Shown: positions 10,566-21,040, counted from the first letter of the stretch. The stretch is 64,000 nucleotides of DNA from Planococcus shixiaomingii (GCF_030413615.1 NZ_CP129236.1:1534001-1598000); one strand, 5' to 3'. The notes: generated by a model not told the origin, from the letters alone. Numbers and translations are program-made.

Positions 10566-11546
10566 ATGAATGAATTGAAATTTGACCGCCACCGCCGTTT
10601 GCGCGGTTCCGCAAACCTCCGTTCGATGGTTCGCGAAACAAGCTTGCATAAAGAGGATTTTATTTATCCGTTATTTGTAGTAGAAGGCGAAAATGTTAAG
10701 GAAGAAATTTCTTCTATGCCAGGCGTTTTCCATTTTTCATTGGACCGTTTAGGCGAAGAATTGGATGAGGTGGTGTCACTTGGCATTCCTTCCATCATAT
10801 TTTTTGGTGTACCGAATGAAAAAGATGCAGTTGGAACACAGGCGTACCATGACCACGGCATCACGCAAGAAGCGATCCGTTTTGCAAAAGAACGCCATCC
10901 GGACCTTGTTGTCATTGCGGATACGTGCCTTTGCCAATACACAGACCACGGCCATTGCGGCGTGATCGAAAATGGCGTCATCTTAAACGACAAGTCGCTC
11001 GATTTATTGGCTCGCACCGCTGTTTCCCAAGCGAAGGCAGGAGCTGATATCATCGCACCGTCGAACATGATGGACGGATTTGTGGCAGCGATCCGCTTTG
11101 GCCTTGACCAAGCAGGATTTGAAAATGTGCCGATCATGTCTTACGGCGTGAAATATGCGTCCGCTTATTACGGCCCGTTCCGTGAAGCTGCACACTCTAC
11201 ACCGCAGTTCGGCGACCGCAAAACGTACCAGATGGATCCGGCGAACCGCTTGGAAGCACTTCGTGAAGCCGCTTCTGATATCGAAGAAGGCGCGGATTTC
11301 ATGATCGTTAAACCGGCTCTTTCCTACTTGGACATCATCCGTGAAGTCCGCGACAACTACGACTTGCCGATCGTCGCTTATAACGTGTCTGGCGAATACG
11401 CCATGGTTAAAGCGGCAGCGATCAACGGCTGGGTAGATGAGAAGAAAATGGTTCTTGAAACGTTATTGAGCATGAAACGCGCAGGCGCGGATATCGTCAT
11501 GACGTATCATGCTAAAGATGCCGCACGCTGGTTGGAGGAGAAATAA
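10566..11546 (+). CDS. hemB: Delta-aminolevulinic acid dehydratase (porphobilinogen synthase)
   Basis: Condenses two 5-aminolevulinate molecules to porphobilinogen. The metal-site cysteines are present in [14 protein letters not shown], so this is the Zn-dependent type. Schiff-base lysines lie in [15 protein letters not shown] and [12 protein letters not shown]. 326 aa. ATG follows GGGAAGTTGAATTA; its stop is directly abutted by the hemL ATG. Confidence 0.97.
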   Translation: MNELKFDRHRRLRGSANLRSMVRETSLHKEDFIYPLFVVEGENVKEEISSMPGVFHFSLDRLGEELDEVVSLGIPSIIFFGVPNEKDAVGTQAYHDHGITQEAIRFAKERHPDLVVIADTCLCQYTDHGHCGVIENGVILNDKSLDLLARTAVSQAKAGADIIAPSNMMDGFVAAIRFGLDQAGFENVPIMSYGVKYASAYYGPFREAAHSTPQFGDRKTYQMDPANRLEALREAASDIEEGADFMIVKPALSYLDIIREVRDNYDLPIVAYNVSGEYAMVKAAAINGWVDEKKMVLETLLSMKRAGADIVMTYHAKDAARWLEEK

Positions 11547-12833
11547 ATGGGATACGAAAAATCGATTGCAGCATTCGCTGAAGCGAAAGAATTGATGCCA
11601 GGAGGCGTCAACTCACCGGTACGCGCATTTAAATCGGTCAACATGGATCCGATTTTCATGGCTTCCGGAAGCGGCGCCACTATTACCGACATTGACGGCA
11701 ATACGTATATCGACTATGTGTTGTCTTGGGGTCCACTAATACTCGGCCACTCACACCCTGAAGTGGTCAAAGCGATTCAGGAAGTAGCTGTTTCCGGTAC
11801 TTCATTCGGAGCACCGACGCTGCTTGAAAACGAATTGGCAAAACTCGTCATGGAACGCGTGCCGTCGATTGAAATGGTGCGCATGGTTTCTTCTGGCACG
11901 GAAGCGACAATGAGCGCGCTGCGTGTAGCTCGCGGCTACACCGGCCGCAGCAAAATCTTGAAATTCGAAGGCTGTTACCACGGCCATGCGGATAGCTTGC
12001 TGATCAAAGCCGGTTCAGGCGTTGCGACACTCGGCTTGCCTGATTCACCGGGAGTGCCGGAATCGGTAGCGAAAAACACCATTACAGTTCCTTATAACGA
12101 TTTGGAAAGCGTACGTATGGCGTTCAAGGAATTCGGAGACGACCTTGCAGCAGTCATCGTTGAACCGGTTGCCGGCAACATGGGTGTTGTTCCTCCGAAC
12201 CCTGGTTTCTTGCAGGAACTGCGCAACTTGACGACTGAAAACGGCACAGTGTTGATCTTCGATGAAGTCATGACCGGTTTCCGTGTCGGCTACAACTGCG
12301 CGCAAGGCCATTTCGGCGTTACGCCGGATATGACGTGCCTTGGCAAAGTGATCGGCGGCGGACTTCCTGTCGGCGCATTCGGGGGCAAACGCGAAATCAT
12401 GGAACACGTGGCACCGAGCGGTTCGATTTACCAGGCAGGCACGTTGTCCGGCAATCCGCTTGCCATGACGGCTGGCTTTGAAACGTTGTCCCGCCTTGAT
12501 GAAAGCTCGTATGAAACATTCGTTAAGCGCGGCGACCAGCTTGAAAAAGGCTTCCGCGAGGCGGCAGAGAAATACAACATCCCGCACACTGTTAACCGCG
12601 CGGGCTCGATGATCGGCTTCTTCTTCACAAACGAACCTGTCGTCAATTTTGAAACAGCAAAAACTTCTGACACGGCGCTGTTTGCCGATTATTACCGCTT
12701 GATGGCGGAAGAAGGCATTTTCCTGCCGCCTTCCCAGTTCGAGGGTATGTTCTTATCGACAGCCCATACAGAAGAACACATCGCCAAAACCGTCGAAGCT
12801 TTCCACACCGTCTTCGCAAAATTGGCACGCTAA
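11547..12833 (+). CDS. hemL: Glutamate-1-semialdehyde 2,1-aminomutase
   Basis: PLP enzyme that converts glutamate-1-semialdehyde to 5-aminolevulinate. Signature stretches are the N-terminal [15 protein letters not shown], the substrate/PLP segment [29 protein letters not shown] and the PLP lysine K267 in [15 protein letters not shown]. 428 aa. It starts on the base after the hemB stop, with GGAGGAGAAATA as ribosome binding site. Last gene of the hem operon, followed by a strong terminator. B. subtilis has spoVID and ysxE next; here a phased repeat array occupies the site. Confidence 0.97.
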   Translation: MGYEKSIAAFAEAKELMPGGVNSPVRAFKSVNMDPIFMASGSGATITDIDGNTYIDYVLSWGPLILGHSHPEVVKAIQEVAVSGTSFGAPTLLENELAKLVMERVPSIEMVRMVSSGTEATMSALRVARGYTGRSKILKFEGCYHGHADSLLIKAGSGVATLGLPDSPGVPESVAKNTITVPYNDLESVRMAFKEFGDDLAAVIVEPVAGNMGVVPPNPGFLQELRNLTTENGTVLIFDEVMTGFRVGYNCAQGHFGVTPDMTCLGKVIGGGLPVGAFGGKREIMEHVAPSGSIYQAGTLSGNPLAMTAGFETLSRLDESSYETFVKRGDQLEKGFREAAEKYNIPHTVNRAGSMIGFFFTNEPVVNFETAKTSDTALFADYYRLMAEEGIFLPPSQFEGMFLSTAHTEEHIAKTVEAFHTVFAKLAR

Positions 12834-12846
12834 TAAAACAGGAATT

Positions 12847-12880
12847 GCCGGAACGTCTCACGGAGACGTTCCGGCTTTTT
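12847..12880 (+). terminator. Intrinsic terminator of the hem operon
   Basis: A perfect 13-bp stem gccggaacgtctc / gagacgttccggc (12847-12859, 12863-12875) with an ACG loop, followed by five T. Confidence 0.92.
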
Positions 12881-12908
12881 GTCTATGAGTATAGGAAATG
12901 GAGCTAAC

Positions 12909-13000
12909 GCTCATAGGTAGTGGGATATCGCTCATAGCCAAACTGCTAGCGCTCATAGAAGCAGGAGAAGCGCTCATAGAAAAGCAAAAAGCGCTCATAG
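12909..13000 (-). repeat. Phased 21-bp repeat array A (GCTCATAG x5)
   Basis: The octamer GCTCATAG starts at 12909, 12930, 12951, 12972 and 12993, exactly 21 bp apart each time. Spacers are variable and purine-rich. A degenerate version (gagtatag) begins at 12887. On the minus strand the motif reads CTATGAGC, the same as array D at 43013. The array starts about 30 bp after the hem operon terminator; the remaining sequence up to 13105 shows no other feature. Confidence 0.9.
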
Positions 13001-13105
13001 GCTAAAAATCAAATACGCAATCAACGCCGAAAAGCTGTTATCCTCATCTTTTTCAGGTAAAATAACGGTATAAAAGTATTTCGTTAAACGAAAGTTGGAA
13101 CGCCT

Positions 13106-14149
13106 TTGAAGGTATTTTTGAAAACAGCTGGGATTGCGTTTGCGTCAGGCTGGCTTTTTTATGAAGTGGGCATGTTTTTGCCGTGGCTGCTCGGCCCAAT
13201 GTTTGTCTTATTGCTGTTAAATCAATTCACCGCCATCAAGCTGCATTGGCCGAAAATTTTGCGGACAACCGGCTTGGTGCTGCTCGGTGTACAAATCGGC
13301 TCTTCATTTACAAAAGACGCGGTTGTCTTAATGTGGTTTGATTTGCCGTATATGGCGTTTATGACGTTCACAATTGTGGCGCTGTCCTTGCTGCTCGGCT
13401 TATTATTCAAGCGGATGGCTAATGAAAGCCTGGCGACGAGCTTGTTGGGTTCCATCCCGGGTGGCTTGTCGCAAATGGTGGTCATTGCAGAAGAAGTGGA
13501 TTCGGCCAATGTCACTGTTGTCACGATGATGCAGACGATTCGCATTTTCATGGTCGTCTCAATCGTGCCGTTTTTTGCTGTCTTTTTAGTTGGCAGGGAG
13601 GCGAGTGAACTGACGCAGCAAACGTTTCTCTTTTCCTGGATGCCATTTCTTGCCGTTATCTTTGCTGGGCTCGGCGTTTATTGGCTCATGAAAAAAATTG
13701 GTTTTCCAGCCGCTGAAGTGCTGGCGCCAATATTCACGATGGCACTTGTCCAAACGGTTACCGGCCAGTACTTGATCCAAATGCCGTATTGGCTGGTAGC
13801 ACTAGCGCAAGTGTTTATTGGTGCCAATCTCGGTTTGCAGATGGAGCAAGTGCGGGAGAAGATGAACTGGCGCATGGGCATGGCGATTGTCGTCAACAAT
13901 GTCCTGTTGATCGGTTTTTCGGTTCTCATCGCTTATTTGCTGGCTGTCTGGCTGCCGGAATACATTTTCCTCGACTTCTTCCTGAGTGCTGCACCCGGCG
14001 GCATGGCGGAAATGGCGATTACCGCACTCGCTGCTGGAGCGGATGTCGCGCTCATCACCAGCTTTCATTTGTTCCGGCTATTCTTCATTTTGCTGATGGC
14101 CGCACCTATTATTGCATTTGTGGTAAAAAAACTTGACGCTAAAACCTAA
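13106..14149 (+). CDS. AbrB-family integral membrane protein (putative transporter)
   Basis: A 347-aa hydrophobic protein with about nine to ten predicted membrane segments and an internal duplication: LGSIPGGLSQMVVIAEE in the first half and FFLSAAPGGMAEMAITAL in the second. This duplicated PGG-containing pattern is the hallmark of the 'membrane AbrB duplication' family, which is unrelated to the AbrB transcription factor. Some members are annotated as ammonia monooxygenase, without good basis. Transport of an unknown substrate is inference. The start is TTG 13106 after a weak binding site (AAGTTGGA). The promoter of the downstream T-box overlaps the 3' end of this gene. Confidence 0.88.
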   Translation: MKVFLKTAGIAFASGWLFYEVGMFLPWLLGPMFVLLLLNQFTAIKLHWPKILRTTGLVLLGVQIGSSFTKDAVVLMWFDLPYMAFMTFTIVALSLLLGLLFKRMANESLATSLLGSIPGGLSQMVVIAEEVDSANVTVVTMMQTIRIFMVVSIVPFFAVFLVGREASELTQQTFLFSWMPFLAVIFAGLGVYWLMKKIGFPAAEVLAPIFTMALVQTVTGQYLIQMPYWLVALAQVFIGANLGLQMEQVREKMNWRMGMAIVVNNVLLIGFSVLIAYLLAVWLPEYIFLDFFLSAAPGGMAEMAITALAAGADVALITSFHLFRLFFILLMAAPIIAFVVKKLDAKT

Positions 14150-14162
14150 TATTGAGTACAAT
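14133..14162 (+). promoter_or_regulatory. Promoter of the valS T-box leader
   Basis: TTGACG, an 18-bp spacer and TACAAT. The -35 lies inside the last codons of the upstream gene. Confidence 0.7.
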
Positions 14163-14167
14163 AAACC

Positions 14168-14420
14168 TAATTATATATCGATGCGTTGAAGAGGATAGTA
14201 GAATGTGCGTACATTGTAGAGAGAAGGCCGCTTGGTGAAAGGCTTTCATGGACTAGCATTTGAATGTCACCTCTGAGCAGTTTCTGTGAAATGCGAGTAG
14301 CGGAAACCGGATGCGAAATCCGTTATCGAACTTGAGAGCCAGACGCTTTTTTAGGTCTGTGTATAAAGGTGGTACCGCGAACAAACTCCTTCGTCCTTTA
14401 AAGACGACGGGAGTTTTTTT
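14168..14420 (+). promoter_or_regulatory. T-box leader (tRNA-Val sensing) upstream of valS
   Basis: Conserved T-box AAAGGTGGTACCGCG at 14365-14379 is followed by the terminator arm aactccttcgtcc (from about 14384) and its partner gacgacgggagtt ending in seven T. The stem I region precedes it, with GAATGTCACC at 14262-14271; GTC at 14266-14268 is the likely specifier, a valine codon, matching the downstream valyl-tRNA synthetase. Binding of uncharged tRNA-Val would stabilise the antiterminator through the GGTG/UUCC-type pairing. Length and order of elements are standard for Firmicutes T-boxes. Confidence 0.95.
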
Positions 14421-14499
14421 ATTTGCTGGATCTAGGTAATATCGCCTAGTAAAGCAACTGATAGCGTCGCAAACCACTATCAAAAAGGAGGAATTTTCA

Positions 14500-17136
<2,637 letters not shown>

Positions 17137-17143
17137 TAAAGTT

Positions 17144-17176
17144 AACCCGCTTTCCAGAGATGGAAAGCGGGTTTTT
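17144..17176 (+). terminator. Intrinsic terminator after valS
   Basis: A perfect 13-bp stem aacccgctttcca / tggaaagcgggtt (17144-17156, 17161-17173), loop GAGA, followed by T. Confidence 0.9.
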
Positions 17177-17196
17177 CTCTGGCTGGAAAAAATTTC

Positions 17197-17310
17197 TTCA
17201 TGAAGTTTTTCGGCTCTTACATGAACTAAACGAATTCCTACACGCATTTACAAAGTTCTTACCTGCACTCCTGAAGTTTCTACCGACGTTTCCATCGTTT
17301 CTACATGAAA
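17197..17310 (+). repeat. Phased 21-bp repeat array B (TTCTACnnGCA-type x6)
   Basis: The core triplet (TCA once, then TAC) begins at 17197, 17218, 17239, 17260, 17281 and 17302, each 21 bp apart. Units include TACATGAA, TACACGCA, TACCTGCACT and TACCGACGTT, each preceded by pyrimidine-rich TTC/TTT. Because 21 is a multiple of 3, one frame translates into a Phe/Leu heptad pattern; this looks like a by-product of the period. The same unit variants occur in array C at 19242, on the other side of the tetR-SMR genes. Confidence 0.9.
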
Positions 17311-17330
17311 AAGTGCCTCAGCCATTCCAT

Positions 17331-17743
17331 CTATATAAGTTGAACTTAAGAATTATCATTTCATATACCGCTTCGGCCGCTTTGGGCATGGCTCCCGCCA
17401 TGAGCCGATAAGAACACTCGTCTCATTGCTTCGCCTAGCCCCTGACGCGCCGCTGCTGGATAAGCTCATTGAAAACAGGAAACCTTAGACATTTCTGCTG
17501 TACTATCTCAGATATGAAGCAAAACAGCGGAGACGCCTGCGGGATGGCGAGACAGCCGAGACCCCGCAGGGAATGAGTTGTGCAAACGTTATTTTTGCAC
17601 GACTCATTTGCGACGAAGCTAGCGCAGCGATGCAGGAGCACCGGTTTTCCGAAGCGACTGAGGAGGCTTGGCGCTCGCCCGCGGCAAGCGTAGCCGGTTT
17701 GCAGAATATCGGCTATAAAAGATTATTGGTTCAACTTATATAG
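17331..17743. repeat. 15-bp perfect inverted repeat enclosing 383 bp
   Basis: CTATATAAGTTGAAC at 17331-17345 is exactly inverted at 17729-17743. The enclosed sequence has no gene. It holds a GC-rich segment at about 17370-17465 (including cgcctagcccctgacgcgcc, which resembles a widespread Bacillales intergenic repeat) and the palindromic element at 17511-17710. It may be a non-autonomous mobile element or the scar of one. No target-site duplication was recognised (cat / aaa outside the arms). Confidence 0.55.
17511..17710 (+). repeat. GC-rich palindromic repeat element, copy 3
   Basis: A 200-bp element starting gatatgaagcaaaacag and ending gtttgcagaatatc, so the ends pair (gatat/atatc and gcaaa/tttgc) around a GAA/AGA internal loop. 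The core phrase cgcctgcgggatggcgag, then ccccgcaggg, matches the other copies. An internal hairpin gagttgtgcaaa / tttgcacgactc lies at about 17567-17610. No coding capacity. Confidence 0.75.
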
Positions 17744-17752
17744 TTTTAATCT

Positions 17753-17800
17753 TTGACATCAGAAAGCAGAGTTGCTATATTTAACTGACGAACGGTCGGA
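17753..17800 (+). promoter_or_regulatory. Promoter and probable operator of the tetR-SMR operon
   Basis: Consensus SigA promoter TTGACA, 17-bp spacer, TATATT (17753-17781). Just downstream, ctgacgaacggtcgg (about 17785-17799) is a partial dyad with GAC and GTC half-sites, the usual position and style for an autoregulatory TetR-family operator. Promoter confidence is high; operator assignment is inference. Confidence 0.7.
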
Positions 17801-17811
17801 AGGGTGAGGGC

Positions 17812-18393
17812 ATGACGTTACAACAACTTAAAGAAGCGGCACTGCACCGCTTTGCAGAACATGGCTATGATGGAACGTCAATGGCGCATATTGCCGAGGA
17901 TGTCGGCATCAAAAAGCAATCGATTTACACCCATTTCAAAGGAAAAGATGAACTTTTTCTGCAAGTGTGCAATGAAGTTGTGGAAAATGAATTGAAATCT
18001 GTCATCGATTTTATTGAGCAAAACCAAACCCGCTCAATCGAAGGCTTTCTGTACGATTTTCTTGTACACCATAAAGTGCGGTATGAACAAAATGCCGACA
18101 CGAAGTTTTGGCTGCGCATTTCGTTCTTCCCGCCAGCTCATCTTCACGGGGAAGTCATGAAAAACGTATATAGCTATCTAGACAAGATGGAAGAACTGCT
18201 GGAACCGCTTATGGAAAAAGCGGTAAGCGAACATCAGATTGATGAAACGATCGATGTGAAGCTGGCGACCGCCGCTTTTTTAGGCGTCCTCGACGGCGTG
18301 TTTGTGGAAATGCTTTACGGCGGGCCTGAACGAACGAATAAAAGATTGGATGCATCCTGGCATTTTTATTGGCGCGGAGTTTCAAAGGAATAA
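17812..18393 (+). CDS. TetR/AcrR-family transcriptional regulator
   Basis: A 193-aa one-component repressor. The N-terminal helix-turn-helix reads FAEHGYDGTSMAHIAEDVGI, then the recognition helix KKQSIYTHFKGKDELF, characteristic of the family. The C-terminal ligand-binding part is divergent. It is followed 22 bp later by a pair of small multidrug resistance genes, so it most likely represses its own operon and responds to a compound that pair exports. The arrangement parallels B. subtilis yvdT-yvdS-yvdR (recalled, not searched). ATG follows GAAGGGTGAGGG. Confidence 0.92.
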   Translation: MTLQQLKEAALHRFAEHGYDGTSMAHIAEDVGIKKQSIYTHFKGKDELFLQVCNEVVENELKSVIDFIEQNQTRSIEGFLYDFLVHHKVRYEQNADTKFWLRISFFPPAHLHGEVMKNVYSYLDKMEELLEPLMEKAVSEHQIDETIDVKLATAAFLGVLDGVFVEMLYGGPERTNKRLDASWHFYWRGVSKE

Positions 18394-18415
18394 TAAGAGT
18401 TGTGGAGGAAAAGAT

Positions 18416-18757
18416 ATGAATATGCATTGGATGCTGGTCATTGTTGCAGGCATTATTGAGATATTATGGGCTGTCGGTTTGAAGTATGCCTCGAGCTGGA
18501 TGGCATGGGTAGCCGTCGCAGTTCTAATTTACATCTCATTCGTGGTGCTGCTGAAAGCATTGGAAAAAGTGCCGGTCGCCACAGCGTATGCGGTATTTAC
18601 GGGTATCGGGACAGCAGGGACAGTCGTTGTGGAAATGATCGTCTTTGGAGAACCATTCAGTTGGACGAAGGTATTTTTCATCAGCTTATTGCTGGCGGGC
18701 GTACTCGGGTTAAAGCTGGTCACTGCAGATCCCGACAAGAAAGAAGAGGTAGTGTAA
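18416..18757 (+). CDS. Small multidrug resistance (SMR) protein, first subunit
   Basis: A 113-aa protein with four predicted membrane helices. The essential membrane-embedded acidic residue is E15 in GIIEILWAVGLK, the standard SMR position. The start at ATG 18416 follows GTGGAGGAAAAGAT; longer in-frame extensions run back into tetR and are not supported. It carries a charged tail (DPDKKEE), typical of the longer member of paired SMRs. One base separates its stop from the next SMR gene, implying a heterodimeric exporter of small cations such as guanidinium or quaternary ammonium compounds (substrate is inference). Confidence 0.93.
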   Translation: MNMHWMLVIVAGIIEILWAVGLKYASSWMAWVAVAVLIYISFVVLLKALEKVPVATAYAVFTGIGTAGTVVVEMIVFGEPFSWTKVFFISLLLAGVLGLKLVTADPDKKEEVV

Positions 18758-18758
18758 T

Positions 18759-19073
18759 ATGGCTTGGATTTATTTAATATTAGCGGGCTGTTTTGAAGTG
18801 TTAGGGGTAATCGGCATGAATCGGGTTGTCAAATACAAGACGCTTAGCTCCTATATCATTTTGGTCGGGGGATTCGTTGTTAGTTTCAGCTTGCTGGGAC
18901 TAGCGATGAAAACATTGCCGATGGGCTTATCCTATGCGGTCTGGACCGGCATCGGCACAGTAGGCGGAACTCTTGTCGGCATGTTCATCTACGGCGAATC
19001 AAAAGACTGGAAGCGAATAGCTTTTATCGCCATGATCGTATCAGCCGTCATCGGACTGAAATTGACTTCTTAA
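18759..19073 (+). CDS. SMR protein, second subunit
   Basis: A 104-aa, four-helix SMR protein; E13 in LAGCFEVLGVIGM is the proton/substrate-coupling glutamate. The motif GLSYAVWTGIGTVGG in helix 3 is typical. It begins 1 bp after the first SMR gene, which strongly suggests a paired SMR (EbrAB/YkkCD/YvdRS-like) with opposite subunit topologies. A terminator ends the tetR-SMR-SMR transcript. No ykkC-type guanidine riboswitch precedes the operon. Confidence 0.94.
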   Translation: MAWIYLILAGCFEVLGVIGMNRVVKYKTLSSYIILVGGFVVSFSLLGLAMKTLPMGLSYAVWTGIGTVGGTLVGMFIYGESKDWKRIAFIAMIVSAVIGLKLTS

Positions 19074-19082
19074 TAAAACAGC

Positions 19083-19119
19083 AAAGCGCTCCTGAATAAA
19101 GATTCAGGAGCGCTTTTTT
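19083..19119 (+). terminator. Intrinsic terminator of the tetR-SMR operon
   Basis: A perfect 15-bp stem aaagcgctcctgaat / attcaggagcgcttt (19083-19097, 19102-19116) with an AAAG loop and trailing T. Confidence 0.92.
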
Positions 19120-19204
19120 ATTCGCCGATTTTCACAATCGGCTTAATCGCAACGCCTTTTTTGAAATCCTCAAACGCCTCGTTGATTTGCTCGAAATTAA
19201 GGAA
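19118..19204 (-). pseudogene. Remnant of the 3' end of a Zn-dependent alcohol dehydrogenase-like gene
   Basis: On the minus strand an open stretch of about 28 codons ends INEAFEDFKKGVAIKPIVKIGE followed by TAA. This resembles the last residues of medium-chain NAD(P)-dependent alcohol dehydrogenases, where a DINEAFEDFKKG-type helix precedes the final beta-strand. Nothing upstream (19205 and beyond) continues the family, and array C begins about 38 bp further. It is probably all that is left of a deleted gene. Assignment rests on motif memory only. Confidence 0.5.
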
Positions 19205-19241
19205 GCGAAATAGGCCGCAATGTGTGCTGATAAAAATTCTT

Positions 19242-19355
19242 TACAAGCACTCTTTTCATTTCTACCGACGTTATTTCATTTCTTACCCGCACTAACCAAA
19301 CTTCTACACGCACTATCAAGATTTCTACCGAAGCTAGAGCGACTTTTACATAAAA
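19242..19355 (+). repeat. Phased 21-bp repeat array C (TTCTACnnGCACT-type x6)
   Basis: TAC begins at 19242, 19263, 19284, 19305, 19326 and 19347, always 21 bp apart. Units are TACAAGCACT, TACCGACGTT, TACCCGCACT, TACACGCACT, TACCGAAGCT and TACATAAAAA. Two unit variants are shared with array B, and orientation is the same, so B and C are direct-repeat arrays bracketing the tetR-SMR module. One frame translates to a Phe/Leu heptad pattern, probably meaningless. Confidence 0.9.
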
Positions 19356-19388
19356 AAGAAGCAATCCGCCTAAGCGGATTGCTTCCTA

Positions 19389-20180
19389 TTACAAATCCTT
19401 CTTCCGAAACGGTGAACGCTTCTTAAGTTCCGCCAGATGATTCACCAGCAATTCTGCGATATTCTCATCATGCGTCTTATAAAACGACCGGGCACCGACA
19501 GGATCTTCAATTTCATTGAATAAATGCCGGCCATCCGGAAGCAACAAGAAATCGATGCCGATGTAATCGCTGTTCAATGCGCGGGCAATGCGCAATACGT
19601 CTTTTATCTGGGCGGCTGTAACCGTGAATTTTTCTGCCGAACCGCCGAGCGAATAGTTGGCTTTAAAATCACTATCAGAACTTCGTCTTACGGCTCCCAC
19701 TACTTCATCCCCGATTACATAAACCCGCACATCGGCGACATGTTCAACAACGGGCTGATAAATCATGTCTGACTTAAAATGAGGAACTTCCGCATCCGAC
19801 GGCACAAATGCCACTTCAGCACCACCATGGCCATCGACGGTTTTCGCAACATACGGAAAGTCCAGCGCCTCGCGAAATGTCGGAACAGCAGGAACTCCCA
19901 GCATCAAAAACAACTGAAACGCCTGCCATTTGTCATTCGCAATGCGGTTGACTTCAGCCCGGTTCACCAAATAAATGCCCCGGTCTTCCAAGAACCGCGC
20001 CGCTTTTGGCCGCCGTGTCCGAAATAGCACAAGAGAATCCACCAGCTTGTCCGCTAAACGCTCCAAACCGGATTCCGACCAGTCATCCCACAAAACCAAT
20101 TCGAAATCGCCGAACTTTTGCAACTCCCGGATAAACCCGCTGTTCCGTTGCGCGTCTTCCGTTTCATACAATAAAATCAT
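19389..20180 (-). CDS. ATP-grasp family ligase (second of a pair)
   Basis: A 263-aa protein of the RimK/glutathione-synthase-like ATP-grasp fold. The ATP-grasp core is visible from about residue 85: NDKWQAFQLFLMLGVPAVPT, VAKTVDGHGGAEVAFV (the glycine-rich lid), then DVRVYVIGDEVVGAVRR and IGIDFLLLPDGRHLFNEIED. The last acidic cluster is NEIEDPVGARSF instead of the usual NEVN-type metal site, so chemistry may differ. Such enzymes form amide bonds by acyl-phosphate chemistry; the substrate is unknown. It starts inside the stop of the preceding ATP-grasp gene (4-bp overlap) with GGAGG upstream, so both are co-translated. Confidence 0.82.
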   Translation of the reverse strand: MILLYETEDAQRNSGFIRELQKFGDFELVLWDDWSESGLERLADKLVDSLVLFRTRRPKAARFLEDRGIYLVNRAEVNRIANDKWQAFQLFLMLGVPAVPTFREALDFPYVAKTVDGHGGAEVAFVPSDAEVPHFKSDMIYQPVVEHVADVRVYVIGDEVVGAVRRSSDSDFKANYSLGGSAEKFTVTAAQIKDVLRIARALNSDYIGIDFLLLPDGRHLFNEIEDPVGARSFYKTHDENIAELLVNHLAELKKRSPFRKKDL

Positions 20181-21040
20181 CGCAAGTCCTCCAATATATA
20201 GGAAATCATTGCATCCGCTACATTAATGCCCGTGACATTTAAAATATTGCGGATATGGGCAGCAGCATTCACTTCACAAATGAGCGGTTCTTCGTTTTCG
20301 CCAAATAGCAAGTCGACTCCAGCGAAAATGGCACCGAGCGCATGCGCCGCTTTTATTGCCAATTGTTCCTGTGCGTTGTTCAGTTGAATAGGGGAAGCCT
20401 GGCCACCGTTTGTGATGTTCGCCCGGAAGTCCGTTTCCGAATGGCGATACATCGCTGCGACAATTTCTCCCCCGACGATGTTAACTCGGATGTCGCGCCC
20501 TTCGCTAGTCCGAATAAACTCCTGAAAGACAAAATCGATGCCGCGCAGTTCTTCCACTTTTTCGTAGAAAGCTGCTTCGTGTTCTATCAAGTACACTTTC
20601 ATACCGAATGAACCGTGGCCTTCTTTAATGATCATCGGAAAGCCGAGCTTCTCGATCACACGCTCGAAATAGCCGGACTCCAATATGGAGAAGTTCGGAT
20701 ACACTTTTGGTGCGACAATCGTTTGCGGCATTGGCAAACCGAGAGCGGCTAATTGGATATATTGTGTGGCTTTGTTGTCGCACAGGTCAATGATTGCCGG
20801 ATCGTTGTAAACAGGAACGCCGCGGCTTTTCAGAAAATAGCCGAGCAAAATGTCTTTGTCGAGCAACACGGCAAAGTCAGGCAGCTCTAGTTCGGATGAT
20901 AAGTCCATCATCGTTTCGTAATTTTTCATCAGTTTAGCTGTCACACCCGCGCGTTCGGCCGCGTCAGCCACCAGTCTTGCTTGATCCGCAAATTTATCGG
21001 AGACCAAACTGCCGTTATAAATCACCCAACATGTTGTCAT
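20177..21040 (-). CDS. RimK-like ATP-grasp ligase (first of a pair)
   Basis: A 287-aa ATP-grasp protein. An N-terminal pre-ATP-grasp domain (about 1-95) is followed by NDPAIIDLCDNKATQYIQLA, KLGFPMIIKEGHGSFGMKVYL (P-loop-like lid), RDIRVNIVGGEIVAAMYRH and LICEVNAAAHIRNI with the EVN metal ligands. The closest familiar families are RimK, LysX and related alpha-L-glutamate ligases. It is divergently transcribed from folC, itself an amide ligase that adds glutamate, but no functional link is shown. ATG 21040 (minus) follows GGTGGAG. Confidence 0.85.
   Translation of the reverse strand: MTTCWVIYNGSLVSDKFADQARLVADAAERAGVTAKLMKNYETMMDLSSELELPDFAVLLDKDILLGYFLKSRGVPVYNDPAIIDLCDNKATQYIQLAALGLPMPQTIVAPKVYPNFSILESGYFERVIEKLGFPMIIKEGHGSFGMKVYLIEHEAAFYEKVEELRGIDFVFQEFIRTSEGRDIRVNIVGGEIVAAMYRHSETDFRANITNGGQASPIQLNNAQEQLAIKAAHALGAIFAGVDLLFGENEEPLICEVNAAAHIRNILNVTGINVADAMISYILEDLR

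Noticed and set aside
17160..17411. Small coiled-coil protein over array B (and similar ORFs over arrays C and D)
   Set aside because: The heptad pattern (FLPxLxK, FYERxxx) follows from a 21-bp DNA period. These ORFs have no ribosome binding site of their own, the first codons lie in a terminator, and array E with a 20-bp period cannot be coding.
17744..17811. ykkC guanidine riboswitch before the SMR pair
   Set aside because: No structured leader or conserved ykkC motif. The leader is short, and a consensus promoter followed by tetR explains control.
18302..18757. A 151-aa version of the first SMR protein
   Set aside because: The extra 38 residues overlap tetR in another frame. The start at 18416 has a strong binding site and gives the normal SMR N-terminus.
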